A stretch of 20,944 nt of DNA, taken from assembly GCF_020860125.1 (NCBI RefSeq), contig NZ_JAJBUX010000013.1, positions 1 to 20,944 of the forward strand, read 5' to 3'. Within the stretch, counting starts at the first letter, position 1; every line of letters starts with the position of its first letter. The position numbers were made by a program, and so were the translations under genes. Below the pieces are notes generated by a model, which saw nothing but the letters and a program-made list of their open reading frames with translations, made no database searches and was not told the origin of the DNA. This stretch comes from Cloacibacillus sp. (GTDB taxonomy: Bacteria; Synergistota; Synergistia; Synergistales; Synergistaceae). Shown here piece by piece: positions 6,795 to 14,659 of the stretch.

Positions 6795-6819
6795 CCGCAA
6801 GGATGTCGGCCTCCGCGGC
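6771..6819 (-). terminator. Terminator of the FAD dehydrogenase gene
   Basis: The outer stem is 7 bp (GCCGCGG 6780-6786 with CCGCGGC 6813-6819) and the inner stem pairs CATCC with GGATG around a 4-nt loop. Unpaired bases separate the two. On the minus strand it is followed by CC and seven T residues (6777-6771). Confidence 0.75.
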
Positions 6820-6828
6820 GCGGTCTTT

Positions 6829-8217
6829 TTATTTACTGAGGATGCTGCGCGCGGCCCAGAGTCCGCTGGCCGAGGCCTGGATGACGCCTCTGGTGACTCC
6901 CGCGCCGTCTCCGGCGGCATAGAGCCCCTTTATCGAGGTCTGAAGCCCTTTGTCGAGCGCGACCTTGAGGCTGTAGAATTTGACCTCCACGCCGTAGAGC
7001 AGCGTGTGGCTGCCGTTGATGCCTGGGATGATGTGGTCGAGCGCCGAGAGCATCTCGGTGATGCCGACGAGATGGCGGTAGGGCAGCACGCAGGCGAGGT
7101 CTCCCGGCTCGGCGCTTGTCAGCGTCGGCGTGACGAGGCCGCGCGCGATGCGCTCGTGCGTCGAGCGGCGTCCCTTGCGGAGGTCTCCGAGGCGCTGCAC
7201 GATGATGCCGCCGCCGAGCATGTTGGCGAGGCGCGCGATGTGGCTGCCGTAGCCGATGGGGTCTTTGAAGGGCTTGGTGAACTTAGTCGATACGAGGATC
7301 GCGAAGTTGGTGTTGCCCGTCTTTTTATCGTTCTCGCGGTTCGAGTGTCCGTTGACGGTGAGGATGTTGTGGTGGCTCTGGAACTCCGTTGTCACCTCTC
7401 CGTGCGGGCACATGCAGAAGGTGCGCACGCGGTCGTCGAAGGTCGGCGTGTCGAGGATCGCCTTGATTTCATAGAACTGGTCGGTGATGTCCTCTGCCCA
7501 GGCGGCGGGGATCTCCACGCGCACGCCGATATCCACCGGCAGAGATTCTATTTCAAGGCCGAGCGCGTGGACGGTGCGCTCCATCCAGGCCGCGCCCTCG
7601 CGTCCGGGGGCGAGCAGCACACAGTCGGAGATGAGTTCTTTGCCGTTCTCAAGCGCCACGCCGGCGACGGAGCCGTCTGCTTTGAGCAGCACGCGGTCGA
7701 CGGGCGTGCCCGTCATCACGTCGCAGTTGTCTTTCATGGTTTCGTACATCGCGCCGAGGATATATTTGGAGCGGTCTGTCCCCATGTGGCGGATTGTCGC
7801 GGGAATGATGTCAAGCCCTGCCTGCAGGGCGCGCGCGATCACCCGTTTCGCAAGTTCGCCGCTCGGCTCGAAGAGCGTTTTGCTGGCGCCGTGGCGGAGA
7901 TACATTTCGTCGGCCTCGTCGATCAGCGAGAGCAGTTTTTCACGGCCGCAGTATTCTTCGAGGTTCCCGCCGAATTCGGGCGTAAGGGTGAGCTTTCCGT
8001 CGCTGAAGGCTCCGGCCCCGCCCCAGCCGCAGACGACGTTGCAGGGGCGGCACTGGACGCACTCCGGGCTGCCGAGCTTCATGGGGCATTTTCTGCTCTC
8101 AATGGAGCGGCCCTTGTCGATGACGACGACCTTTTTCCCATTATTGGCAAGCTCCATCGCGGCAAAAAGCCCCGCTGGGCCGGCACCCACTATTATCGCG
8201 TCGTAACTTTTTGTCAT
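6829..8217 (-). CDS. FAD-dependent dehydrogenase, COG2509-like
   Basis: The ATG at 8217 has GGAGG 7 nt upstream, giving 462 aa. An in-frame start at 8244 lacks such support. The N-terminus carries a Rossmann FAD-binding motif, GAGPAG (11-16) and VVVIDKG (30-36). A cysteine cluster follows (C44, C53, C56, C59, C63), then GWGGAGAFSDGKL (64-76). C53 to C63 have CxxCxxCxxxC spacing as in ferredoxin-type [4Fe-4S] binding. The C-terminus has a second FAD motif, GLYAAGDGAG, followed by a helix with ASASGLWAA. This is the widespread family annotated only as uncharacterised FAD-dependent dehydrogenases; its physiological substrate is unknown to me. It is monocistronic, with its own -10 element at 8262-8267, and divergent from pepA. 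Confidence 0.85.
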   Translation of the reverse strand: MTKSYDAIIVGAGPAGLFAAMELANNGKKVVVIDKGRSIESRKCPMKLGSPECVQCRPCNVVCGWGGAGAFSDGKLTLTPEFGGNLEEYCGREKLLSLIDEADEMYLRHGASKTLFEPSGELAKRVIARALQAGLDIIPATIRHMGTDRSKYILGAMYETMKDNCDVMTGTPVDRVLLKADGSVAGVALENGKELISDCVLLAPGREGAAWMERTVHALGLEIESLPVDIGVRVEIPAAWAEDITDQFYEIKAILDTPTFDDRVRTFCMCPHGEVTTEFQSHHNILTVNGHSNRENDKKTGNTNFAILVSTKFTKPFKDPIGYGSHIARLANMLGGGIIVQRLGDLRKGRRSTHERIARGLVTPTLTSAEPGDLACVLPYRHLVGITEMLSALDHIIPGINGSHTLLYGVEVKFYSLKVALDKGLQTSIKGLYAAGDGAGVTRGVIQASASGLWAARSILSK

Positions 8218-8261
8218 ATCGATTCCTCCATAAAACGTAAACACTTCCGGGTAACTTTGGC

Positions 8262-8290
8262 ATTATACCTGAAATTGCCTGCCGGGGAAA
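8262..8290 (-). promoter_or_regulatory. Candidate promoter of the FAD dehydrogenase gene
   Basis: A perfect TATAAT on the minus strand (8267-8262) lies 44 nt before the start codon. The -35 region (TTTCCC, 8290-8285, 17-bp spacing) is poor, so the promoter may depend on an activator or be weak. Confidence 0.45.
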
Positions 8291-8403
8291 TGAGTAAAAA
8301 ACGGCAGCTGCGGATGGAAGGGCAACAGCGGATTTTTTTACTACCTAAGTTTATACATAAATTGAAAAATTTGTGCAAATGCCGCTGTACTATGTAAAAA
8401 AAT

Positions 8404-8432
8404 ATGCAATAATATTTTATTAGTGATATGAT
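8404..8432 (+). promoter_or_regulatory. Candidate extended -10 promoter of the pepA operon
   Basis: TATGAT (8427-8432) is preceded by TGA, giving the extended form TGATATGAT. At 17 bp the -35 position holds only ATGCAA (8404-8409). The surroundings are very AT-rich against a GC-rich background, which is typical of a promoter. The start would be near 8439, about 39 nt before the pepA ATG. Confidence 0.5.
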
Positions 8433-8477
8433 AAACACAAACGCATAAAAAAGCGGTTGATTCAGGAGGAAATATAA

Positions 8478-9941
8478 ATGGTGGTCAGGACACAGGATGA
8501 AAATTTCAACGCCGAGTCTCTTCCGGCGATAGGTATTATTTTGCAGCAGGGCGACCCAGAGTCGCTCTCTCTCGATCCGCTCCGCGGGGAAATGCGCGAC
8601 TTCTGCCGCCGGGTGGTGGTGAATGAGAAGTTCCACGCCGAGGCCGGTTCGTCGCTCGTCATTCCGCTCGCGGATAAGAACGTCCGCTGCGTGGTCCTCG
8701 CGGGCACAGGCTCCGAGGAGGAGAGCGCTGCGGAGGCGGTGCGCGAGGCGGCCTTTCGCGTGACCCGCGCGGCGGCCTCAAAAGGACTTACGTCCCTTTC
8801 GATAACGATGGCCCGTCCGCAGGACGAGATACGCGCACGCGCGGCGGCCGAGGGCGCGGTGCTTGCCGGTTACCGTTTTCGCAAATACCTCGAGAAGGAT
8901 GAAAAGGACAGATTCGCGGCTCCCGAGACGATCGTCATCGTCGACGGCTGCGAGAAGGGGATCGCCTGCGGCGAGATCATGGCGGAGGCCCAGTGCTGGA
9001 CGCGCGACATCGCGAACGAGCCGGGCAACGTGATCAGTCCAGTGGCGCTCGCGGCAAAGGCCGCGGCGCTTGCCGACGAGCTTGGCCTCTCCTGCGAGAT
9101 ATGGAACGAGGAGCGCATCCAGAGGGAAAATATGGGCGCCTATTACGCAGTGGCCCGCGGTTCCGCGAACCCGCCGCGCTTCATACACCTCACCTACGAG
9201 CCTAAGTGCGCGGCGAAGGGGCACATCGCCCTCGTCGGCAAAGGGCTCACCTTTGACAGCGGCGGCCTCGACATAAAGCCGGCGGACTTCATGACGACGA
9301 TGAAGGGCGACAAGAGCGGCGCCTGCGCGGTGCTCGGAGCGCTGCGCGCGGCGGCGAAGCTGGAGCTGCCCTGGAAGGTGAGCGTCATCATCGCCGCGGC
9401 GGAGAACATGCCCGGCGGCAGGGCCTACCGTCCCGACGATATCCTGCGGGCGCGCAACGGCAAGACGATTGAGATAAACAATACTGACGCGGAGGGGCGC
9501 CTTACGCTGGCCGACGCGCTCGTTTACGCATCTGAGCTCAAGCCCGACATGATTGTGGATATCGCCACGCTCACGGGCGCCTGCGCGGTGGCGCTGGGTA
9601 CGACTACCGCCGGACTCTTCACGAACGACGACGGTTTGGGCGAAAGGGTGCTCAAGGCCGGCGAGGCAAGCGGCGAACGCTTCTGGAAGCTGCCGATGAA
9701 CGATCCAAACCTCCGCAAGCAGATAAAGTCCCCCTGCGCCGACCTCGTCAACAGCGGCGGCCGCTACGGCGGCGCTATCACGGCGGCGATGTTCCTTGAG
9801 GCCTTCGTCGGGAAAGATATTCCCTGGGCACATCTGGACATCGCGGCGGCGGATTTTGTGAAGGCACCTTACAGCTACTATGTAAAGGGAGCCTCCGGCT
9901 TCGGGGCGCGCACGCTCGCGGAGCTTATCAGAGAGCTGTAA
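8478..9941 (+). CDS. pepA: Leucyl aminopeptidase (M17 family)
   Basis: A 487-aa cytosolic metallo-aminopeptidase starting at ATG 8478, with AGGAGG 8 nt upstream. The C-terminal catalytic domain is complete: K255 and D260 in GKGLTFDSGG, K267, D278 in MKGDKSG, and the family signature NTDAEGRL (335-342). Metal ligands and catalytic Arg are therefore at D337, E339 and R341. The spacing of all these residues equals that of E. coli PepA (K270, D275, K282, D293, D352, E354, R356). The N-terminal macro-like domain is divergent, as is usual. It removes N-terminal residues from peptides, in keeping with a proteolytic, amino-acid-fermenting lifestyle. It is the first gene of an apparent four-gene operon: 30 bp to the amidohydrolase, then recD2 and a GNAT gene. 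Whether it also has the DNA-binding role of E. coli PepA cannot be seen. Confidence 0.95.
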   Translation: MVVRTQDENFNAESLPAIGIILQQGDPESLSLDPLRGEMRDFCRRVVVNEKFHAEAGSSLVIPLADKNVRCVVLAGTGSEEESAAEAVREAAFRVTRAAASKGLTSLSITMARPQDEIRARAAAEGAVLAGYRFRKYLEKDEKDRFAAPETIVIVDGCEKGIACGEIMAEAQCWTRDIANEPGNVISPVALAAKAAALADELGLSCEIWNEERIQRENMGAYYAVARGSANPPRFIHLTYEPKCAAKGHIALVGKGLTFDSGGLDIKPADFMTTMKGDKSGACAVLGALRAAAKLELPWKVSVIIAAAENMPGGRAYRPDDILRARNGKTIEINNTDAEGRLTLADALVYASELKPDMIVDIATLTGACAVALGTTTAGLFTNDDGLGERVLKAGEASGERFWKLPMNDPNLRKQIKSPCADLVNSGGRYGGAITAAMFLEAFVGKDIPWAHLDIAAADFVKAPYSYYVKGASGFGARTLAELIREL

Positions 9942-9971
9942 GAATATAAGAGGACGGGAATCTTTCATAAA

Positions 9972-11597
9972 ATGGCAGAGAGCATCAGAACTGACTCGAT
10001 AGCATTGATAAACAGCGTGATCTACCCGATGGCCTACCCGGGGCGTTCACAGGCGATCTTCGCGCGCGGCGGCGTCATTGAGGCGCTGGGTACCGACAAG
10101 GAAATACTTGCGAAGTGCGACACCAAGACGGTGGTCCTCGACATGAAGGGACGCTACATCATGCCCGGTTTCACCGACACGCATAACCATCTTCTCGCGG
10201 CGGGGCGCAGTCTGGAGACTCTCGACCTCAGCGATGCGCGTTCGATAGACGAGATGATCGGCAAGGGACGTCATTTTCTCGCGGAGAACGCCATCTCGGC
10301 CGACGGCTGGTTCTTCGCGCGCGGCTGGGACCAGAACCGCATGGCGGAGAAGCGTTTTCCGAACCGCTTCGACCTTGACCTGATCTCTTCCGAGATACCG
10401 CTCTTCTTCGAGCGCTCCTGCGGTCATATCGCCGCTTTGAACACCAAGGCGCTTGAGATATTGAAGATCGGAGCGGGATTCAGGATCTCCGGCGGCATCA
10501 TCAACAGCGACGAAAAGGGCGAGCCCAACGGCGTCGTCAGCGAAGCGGCCGTCAACTGGGTGCGCATGAACATCCCGGAACATTCGGCCGAGACGCTCCG
10601 CCACTGGTACGACCTAGCTACGGAAAAGATGATACGCTACGGCATTACCTCCGTGCAGACGGACGACCTTGAGATGGTCGGACGCACGCAGGGGGTATTC
10701 GACCTCTACGAATCTATGGAGGAAGAGGAGAAGATGCCTCTGCGCATCGCGCAGCAGTGGCACCTGCGCGACGAGGGCGAGCTCGCGGCCTTCATTGAAA
10801 ACGGAAACAACAAACGTGGCGGGCGCTACTTTCGTTCCGGCCCGCTGAAGATACACGTCGACGGTACCCTGGGAGCCCGCACCGCGGCGCTGCGTGAGGA
10901 ATATTCCGACGACCCCGGCAACCGCGGCGTATACGCCCATTCGCAGGGCGAGCTGAACCGTCTCGTCCAGCGGGCGCAGGAGGCGGGGATGCAGGTCGCC
11001 TTCTACGCGATTGGCGACGGCGCGATCAAACGCTGCCTCAACGCCGTGGAGACGGCGAACGGAGCCACCGGCAGCAGGATCGCGCACCGTATCGTCCACT
11101 GCCAGGTAGGCGGCGCGGACCTCTACTCCCGCATGGCCGCGCTTGGCGTGATGGCGGACATTCAGCCGGCCTTCGTCACCTCCGACTGGCCGATCGTCAT
11201 CTCCCGCCTCGATACGGAGCGCGCGCGCTGGAGCTACGCCTGGAAATCCCTGATAAATTCCGGCATCCCCGTGGGCGCGGGCTCCGACGCGCCGACGGAG
11301 CCGCTCAACCCCTTTGTAGGCATCCGCGCCGCGATCCTGCGGCAGGACCTCAATAACGAACCTGAGCACGGCTGGATGCCATCGCAGTGCCTTGACCGCG
11401 TGGAGGCCTTCTCCATGTACACCAGCGGCGGCGCGAACATCTGCGGCGAGCTTTCATGGCACGGCACCCTCGAACCGGGCAAGGCGGCGGACATGGTGGC
11501 CTTCATGGAGGACCCCTTCATTGTGACGGAGAACGAGCTTCTTGATATTGAGACGGGGCTCACCGTCGTCGACGGCAAGATAAGGTACATAAAATAG
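9972..11597 (+). CDS. Amidohydrolase, YtcJ-like (amidohydrolase family 3)
   Basis: A 541-aa member of the metal-dependent amidohydrolase superfamily. The N-terminal beta-sandwich half is followed by the barrel with HNH (H71, H73) in GFTDTHNH. K293 in PLKIHVDGTLGART is the likely carboxylated lysine. H376 in RIVHCQ matches the strand-6 His, and D439 in GAGSDAP is the strand-8 Asp. The strand-5 position, normally His in HAIGD, is Tyr345 (YAIGD), which would remove a metal ligand. The C-terminal segment GTLEPGKAADMVAF closes the composite sandwich. Related enzymes hydrolyse N-acyl or formamide bonds, but substrates are mostly unknown. The Shine-Dalgarno is poorly placed (AGAGGA about 17 nt ahead). 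The gap after pepA is only 30 bp, and recD2 begins 9 bp after the stop. Confidence 0.88.
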   Translation: MAESIRTDSIALINSVIYPMAYPGRSQAIFARGGVIEALGTDKEILAKCDTKTVVLDMKGRYIMPGFTDTHNHLLAAGRSLETLDLSDARSIDEMIGKGRHFLAENAISADGWFFARGWDQNRMAEKRFPNRFDLDLISSEIPLFFERSCGHIAALNTKALEILKIGAGFRISGGIINSDEKGEPNGVVSEAAVNWVRMNIPEHSAETLRHWYDLATEKMIRYGITSVQTDDLEMVGRTQGVFDLYESMEEEEKMPLRIAQQWHLRDEGELAAFIENGNNKRGGRYFRSGPLKIHVDGTLGARTAALREEYSDDPGNRGVYAHSQGELNRLVQRAQEAGMQVAFYAIGDGAIKRCLNAVETANGATGSRIAHRIVHCQVGGADLYSRMAALGVMADIQPAFVTSDWPIVISRLDTERARWSYAWKSLINSGIPVGAGSDAPTEPLNPFVGIRAAILRQDLNNEPEHGWMPSQCLDRVEAFSMYTSGGANICGELSWHGTLEPGKAADMVAFMEDPFIVTENELLDIETGLTVVDGKIRYIK

Positions 11598-11606
11598 GAG
11601 CGGCGG

Positions 11607-13967
11607 TTGGCTGAAAAAGAAGATAATGTAATAATCTCGCCCGTCCTCATGATCGAGCTCAAGGGGCAGGTCGAGCGGATAACCTACCATAACGCGGAGA
11701 ACGGCTATACCGTTCTCCGCCTCAGCGTGCGCGACCATGCCGACCTCATCACCGCCGTCGGCGTCATGGCGGAGCCCGCGCAGGGTGAGATGCTGACCCT
11801 CGAGGGGCGCTGGGAGGAAAACGCCAAGTACGGCATGCAGTTCCACATCTACAAGTGCGAATCCACCCTGCCCGCGACGGTGACGGGGATTGAAAAATTC
11901 CTTGGCTCCGGCCTCATACGCGGCATCGGCCCCGCGATGGCGAAGAAGATCGTTGATAAGTTCGGCGAAGAGACGATCCCCATCCTTGACGATGAACCGG
12001 CGCGTCTCGCGGAGATAAAGGGCATCAGCGAAAACAAGGCCGAGACTATCGCGGAATCCTGGCGCGAACAGCGCGAGATACGCGAGGTGATGGTCTTTCT
12101 CCAGAGCTACGGCATTGGCACCGGCTACGCGATGCGCATCTTCCGCCAGTACGGCGCGGGGACTGTTGTAATACTTAAAGACAACCCTTACCGGATGGCG
12201 ATCGACATCCCCGGCATCGGCTTCACGATCGCCGACCGGATCGCGCAGAAGCTGGGCATCTCAACCGATTCGCCGATGCGGGTCCGCGCCGGCGTCCAGC
12301 ATGTGCTGAACCAGCTGATCGCCGAGGGGCACGTCTATGCCCCCGCCGAAATACTCGCCGCCCATTCGGCGCAGACCCTGCAGGTCAAGCTTGAAATGGC
12401 GCGCGAAGGGATCGAACAGGCGCGGCTGGCCGAGGAGATCATCGTCGAGAAGTTTGACGACCGGGAGGGCAAGGAACAGGAGGCGGTCTACCTGCCCGCC
12501 TTCCATTACGCCGAGGTGAGCTCCGCGAGGAACCTACGGCTGCTGATAAACGAGCCCTACAACAGCCAGTGCGTCGACTGCGATAAAATGCTGCCCTGGC
12601 TGGAGCGCGAGATGGGCATTACGCTCGCCCAGGCGCAGCGCGAGGCGATCATCACCGCCGTCAACTCCAAGGTGATGGTGATAACGGGCGGCCCCGGAAC
12701 GGGAAAGACGACGATCATCCGCGCCGTGCTCCGCATGCGTGAAGATGGCGGCTTCCGCGTTATGCTCGCCGCGCCGACGGGACGCGCCGCGAAGCGTATG
12801 ACCGAGGCGACGGGACACGAGGCGAAGACGATTCACCGCCTGCTCGAATATGTCGGCAGCACTGGAACGGGCGGCTCCTTCATGCGCAATGAGACTAACG
12901 CCCTCGAGTGCGACCTTCTCATCATCGACGAGGCCTCGATGATCGACCAGATACTCTTTCACCATCTGCTCAAGGCGGTGCCGCGCGGCGCCTCGCTCAT
13001 CTTTGTCGGTGACGTCAATCAGCTGCCGTCGGTCTCGCCGGGCAACGTCCTTAAAGACATGATAGACTCGGGAGTCTGCCCCGTGGTGATGCTGCGGGAG
13101 ATATTCCGCCAGGGGCGCGAAAGCCGCATCATCGTCAACGCCCACCGCGTCAACGACGGCCTGATGCCGATCCTGCCGGAGGACCAGAGCCTCGAACTTT
13201 CGGACTTTTATTTCATCGAGCCGCGAATTGATAAAGAAAATATCAGCGAAGAGGAATACAAAAAAATCTTCGAGAACAAGGTGCTCCAGACGATAAAAAA
13301 GCTGGTCGCCGAAAACATCCCGAACCGCTTCAACTTTGATCCTGTGAGCGACATCCAGGTGCTCGCGCCGATGCACAACGGCAACGTCGGCACCAAACGG
13401 CTCAACATGGAGCTGCAGAAGATACTCAACGGCGGCGGGGGAGCCTCCGTGCAGCGTCTCGAGCGGGTCTTCAAAGAGGGCGACAAGGTGATGCAGATAA
13501 AGAACAACTATGACAAGGACGTCTACAACGGCGACATCGGCACGATAACGAAGGTCGACGGCGAGGAATCACGCGTCACGGTGAAGATGGACACCGGTCC
13601 CGTAAACTACGAGTTTGCCGAATTGGAGGAGCTTGTCCACGCCTACGCGGTCTCGATTCATAAATCGCAGGGCTCCGAATATCCCGCCGTCATCATCCCG
13701 CTGCTGACGCAGCACTATGTAATGCTGCAGAGAAACCTGCTCTACACGGCGATAACGCGGGGCAAAAAACTCGTCGTCATCGTCGGAGCGAAAAAGGCCC
13801 TCCGCATCGCCGTGGAAAACGACCGCACGCGCACAAGATACACCCGGCTCGCGCAGCGGCTCAGCGGCCCCGAGCTGCCGTTCGAGATGCCGTCCGGCCT
13901 CTCGCCCGACGAAGATGAGCTGGAACGCATGTTCGAGGAGCAGATGAAGGGAGAGACGAAGGAATGA
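11607..13967 (+). CDS. recD2: ATP-dependent 5'-3' DNA helicase RecD2
   Basis: A 786-aa superfamily 1B helicase. Start: TTG at 11607 with AGGAG 6 nt upstream; the next candidate (ATG 11649) lacks a ribosome site. N-terminal OB-like region (15-90, VERITYHNAENGYTVLRL) and two helix-hairpin-helix stretches (about 95-215) come first; this extension distinguishes RecD2 from the RecBCD subunit. Walker A GGPGTGKTT is at 361-369, Walker B IIDEASM at 439-445, and motif III GDVNQLPSV at 468-476. A C-terminal UvrD-like motif VSIHKSQGSEYP lies near 680-691. It acts in genome maintenance, unwinding DNA without RecBC. It sits between an amidohydrolase and a GNAT gene with 9-bp and -4-bp junctions, so it is co-transcribed with peptide metabolism genes, a context that gives no functional link I can justify. 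Confidence 0.95.
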   Translation: MAEKEDNVIISPVLMIELKGQVERITYHNAENGYTVLRLSVRDHADLITAVGVMAEPAQGEMLTLEGRWEENAKYGMQFHIYKCESTLPATVTGIEKFLGSGLIRGIGPAMAKKIVDKFGEETIPILDDEPARLAEIKGISENKAETIAESWREQREIREVMVFLQSYGIGTGYAMRIFRQYGAGTVVILKDNPYRMAIDIPGIGFTIADRIAQKLGISTDSPMRVRAGVQHVLNQLIAEGHVYAPAEILAAHSAQTLQVKLEMAREGIEQARLAEEIIVEKFDDREGKEQEAVYLPAFHYAEVSSARNLRLLINEPYNSQCVDCDKMLPWLEREMGITLAQAQREAIITAVNSKVMVITGGPGTGKTTIIRAVLRMREDGGFRVMLAAPTGRAAKRMTEATGHEAKTIHRLLEYVGSTGTGGSFMRNETNALECDLLIIDEASMIDQILFHHLLKAVPRGASLIFVGDVNQLPSVSPGNVLKDMIDSGVCPVVMLREIFRQGRESRIIVNAHRVNDGLMPILPEDQSLELSDFYFIEPRIDKENISEEEYKKIFENKVLQTIKKLVAENIPNRFNFDPVSDIQVLAPMHNGNVGTKRLNMELQKILNGGGGASVQRLERVFKEGDKVMQIKNNYDKDVYNGDIGTITKVDGEESRVTVKMDTGPVNYEFAELEELVHAYAVSIHKSQGSEYPAVIIPLLTQHYVMLQRNLLYTAITRGKKLVVIVGAKKALRIAVENDRTRTRYTRLAQRLSGPELPFEMPSGLSPDEDELERMFEEQMKGETKE

Positions 13968-14518
13968 AACACCGGGGAACGAAGAGACTGGAGACCGAAC
14001 GGCTGATACTGCGCCGGTTTGTCGAGGCGGACGCGGAGAGCGTCTTCAAAAACTGGGCCTCCGACCCTGAGGTGACGAAGTTTCTCAGATGGAAGAGCCA
14101 TACCTGCGTCGAAGAGAGCCGCGAACTCTTGGCAGGCTGCGTAAAACGCTACGGCGAGGTGGATTATTATCACTGGGCCATCGAAGAGAAGGGCTCCGAT
14201 TCCGGCGCGGTGGGCTACATCGGCGTCTTCTGGAGCGACGAGACGGTGGACTCCGTGGAGGTCGGCTACAGCCTGGGCAGAAGATGGCAGGGCAGGGGAT
14301 ACATGGGCGAGGCGCTGAGGGCGGTCATCGATTTTATGATCGATGAGGCCGGAGCCAACAGAGTGGTCGCGGCGCACGATCCGCGCAACACAGCCTCCGG
14401 CGGCGTGATGAAGCGCTGCGGGATGAAATACGAGGGTACGATGCGTCAAGTGGACCGGAACAATCAGGGGATCTGCGACCTCTCCTTCTACGCCGTTCTG
14501 GCCTCCGACCGCCGGTAA
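13964..14518 (+). CDS. GNAT-family N-acetyltransferase, RimJ/RimL-like
   Basis: A 184-aa acetyltransferase. Its ATG overlaps the recD2 stop (ATGA), which implies translational coupling. The N-terminal LETERLILRRFVEAD (9-23) is typical of the RimJ/RimL subgroup. The acetyl-CoA pyrophosphate loop is RRWQGRGYMGEA (106-117), and NTASGGVMKRCGMKYEG near 143-159 matches the family's conserved ASxxvxeklGF segment. Members acetylate protein N-termini, amino-acid side chains, or small molecules such as antibiotics or arsinothricin-type amino acids. The acceptor here is unknown. It is the last gene of the pepA unit. Confidence 0.88.
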   Translation: MKHRGTKRLETERLILRRFVEADAESVFKNWASDPEVTKFLRWKSHTCVEESRELLAGCVKRYGEVDYYHWAIEEKGSDSGAVGYIGVFWSDETVDSVEVGYSLGRRWQGRGYMGEALRAVIDFMIDEAGANRVVAAHDPRNTASGGVMKRCGMKYEGTMRQVDRNNQGICDLSFYAVLASDRR

Positions 14519-14524
14519 TCCTGA

Positions 14525-14554
14525 CCGCGGCGGCCCTATGGAGCGGCGTTTTTT
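14525..14554 (+). terminator. Probable terminator of the pepA operon
   Basis: An imperfect GC-rich hairpin (about 14526-14548, with internal mismatches) is followed by six T residues (14549-14554), just after the GNAT stop. The stem is not clean, so the call rests mainly on position and on the T-run. Confidence 0.5.
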
Positions 14555-14580
14555 GCAATCGTTGGCCGATGTGTTAAAAT
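14553..14580 (+). promoter_or_regulatory. Candidate promoter of the GntR-family regulator
   Basis: TTGCAA (14553-14558) and TAAAAT (14575-14580, 5 of 6) are 16 bp apart. TG at 14572-14573 makes the -10 extended. Its start point would lie among the repeated half-sites described at 14579-14636, leaving a leader of about 70 nt. Confidence 0.5.
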
Positions 14581-14636
14581 AACGGCGTTCGTCTGCCGTT
14601 TTATGCCGCTGCGATAAAATGTCGGCGCCGTTATAT
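14579..14636. promoter_or_regulatory. Three copies of a GCCGTT(A/T)TAT-like half-site
   Basis: ATAACGGC at 14579-14586 (inverted) faces GCCGTTTTAT at 14595-14604, forming an inverted repeat with 6-bp core arms and an 8-nt gap. A third, direct copy GCCGTTATAT lies at 14627-14636. The set begins at the -10 element of the regulator gene and ends just before its Shine-Dalgarno sequence. This suggests autoregulation, probably by the GntR protein itself. Confidence 0.4.
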
Positions 14637-14659
14637 TTGTCTGGGAGGTAGCACACAAA

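Noticed and set aside
7006..8397. Long open frame (463 codons) on the plus strand opposite the FAD dehydrogenase
   Set aside because: It is antisense to a gene with clear FAD motifs and ribosome site. Its translation is His/Asp/Val-rich, without domains, as is typical of shadow frames in GC-rich DNA.
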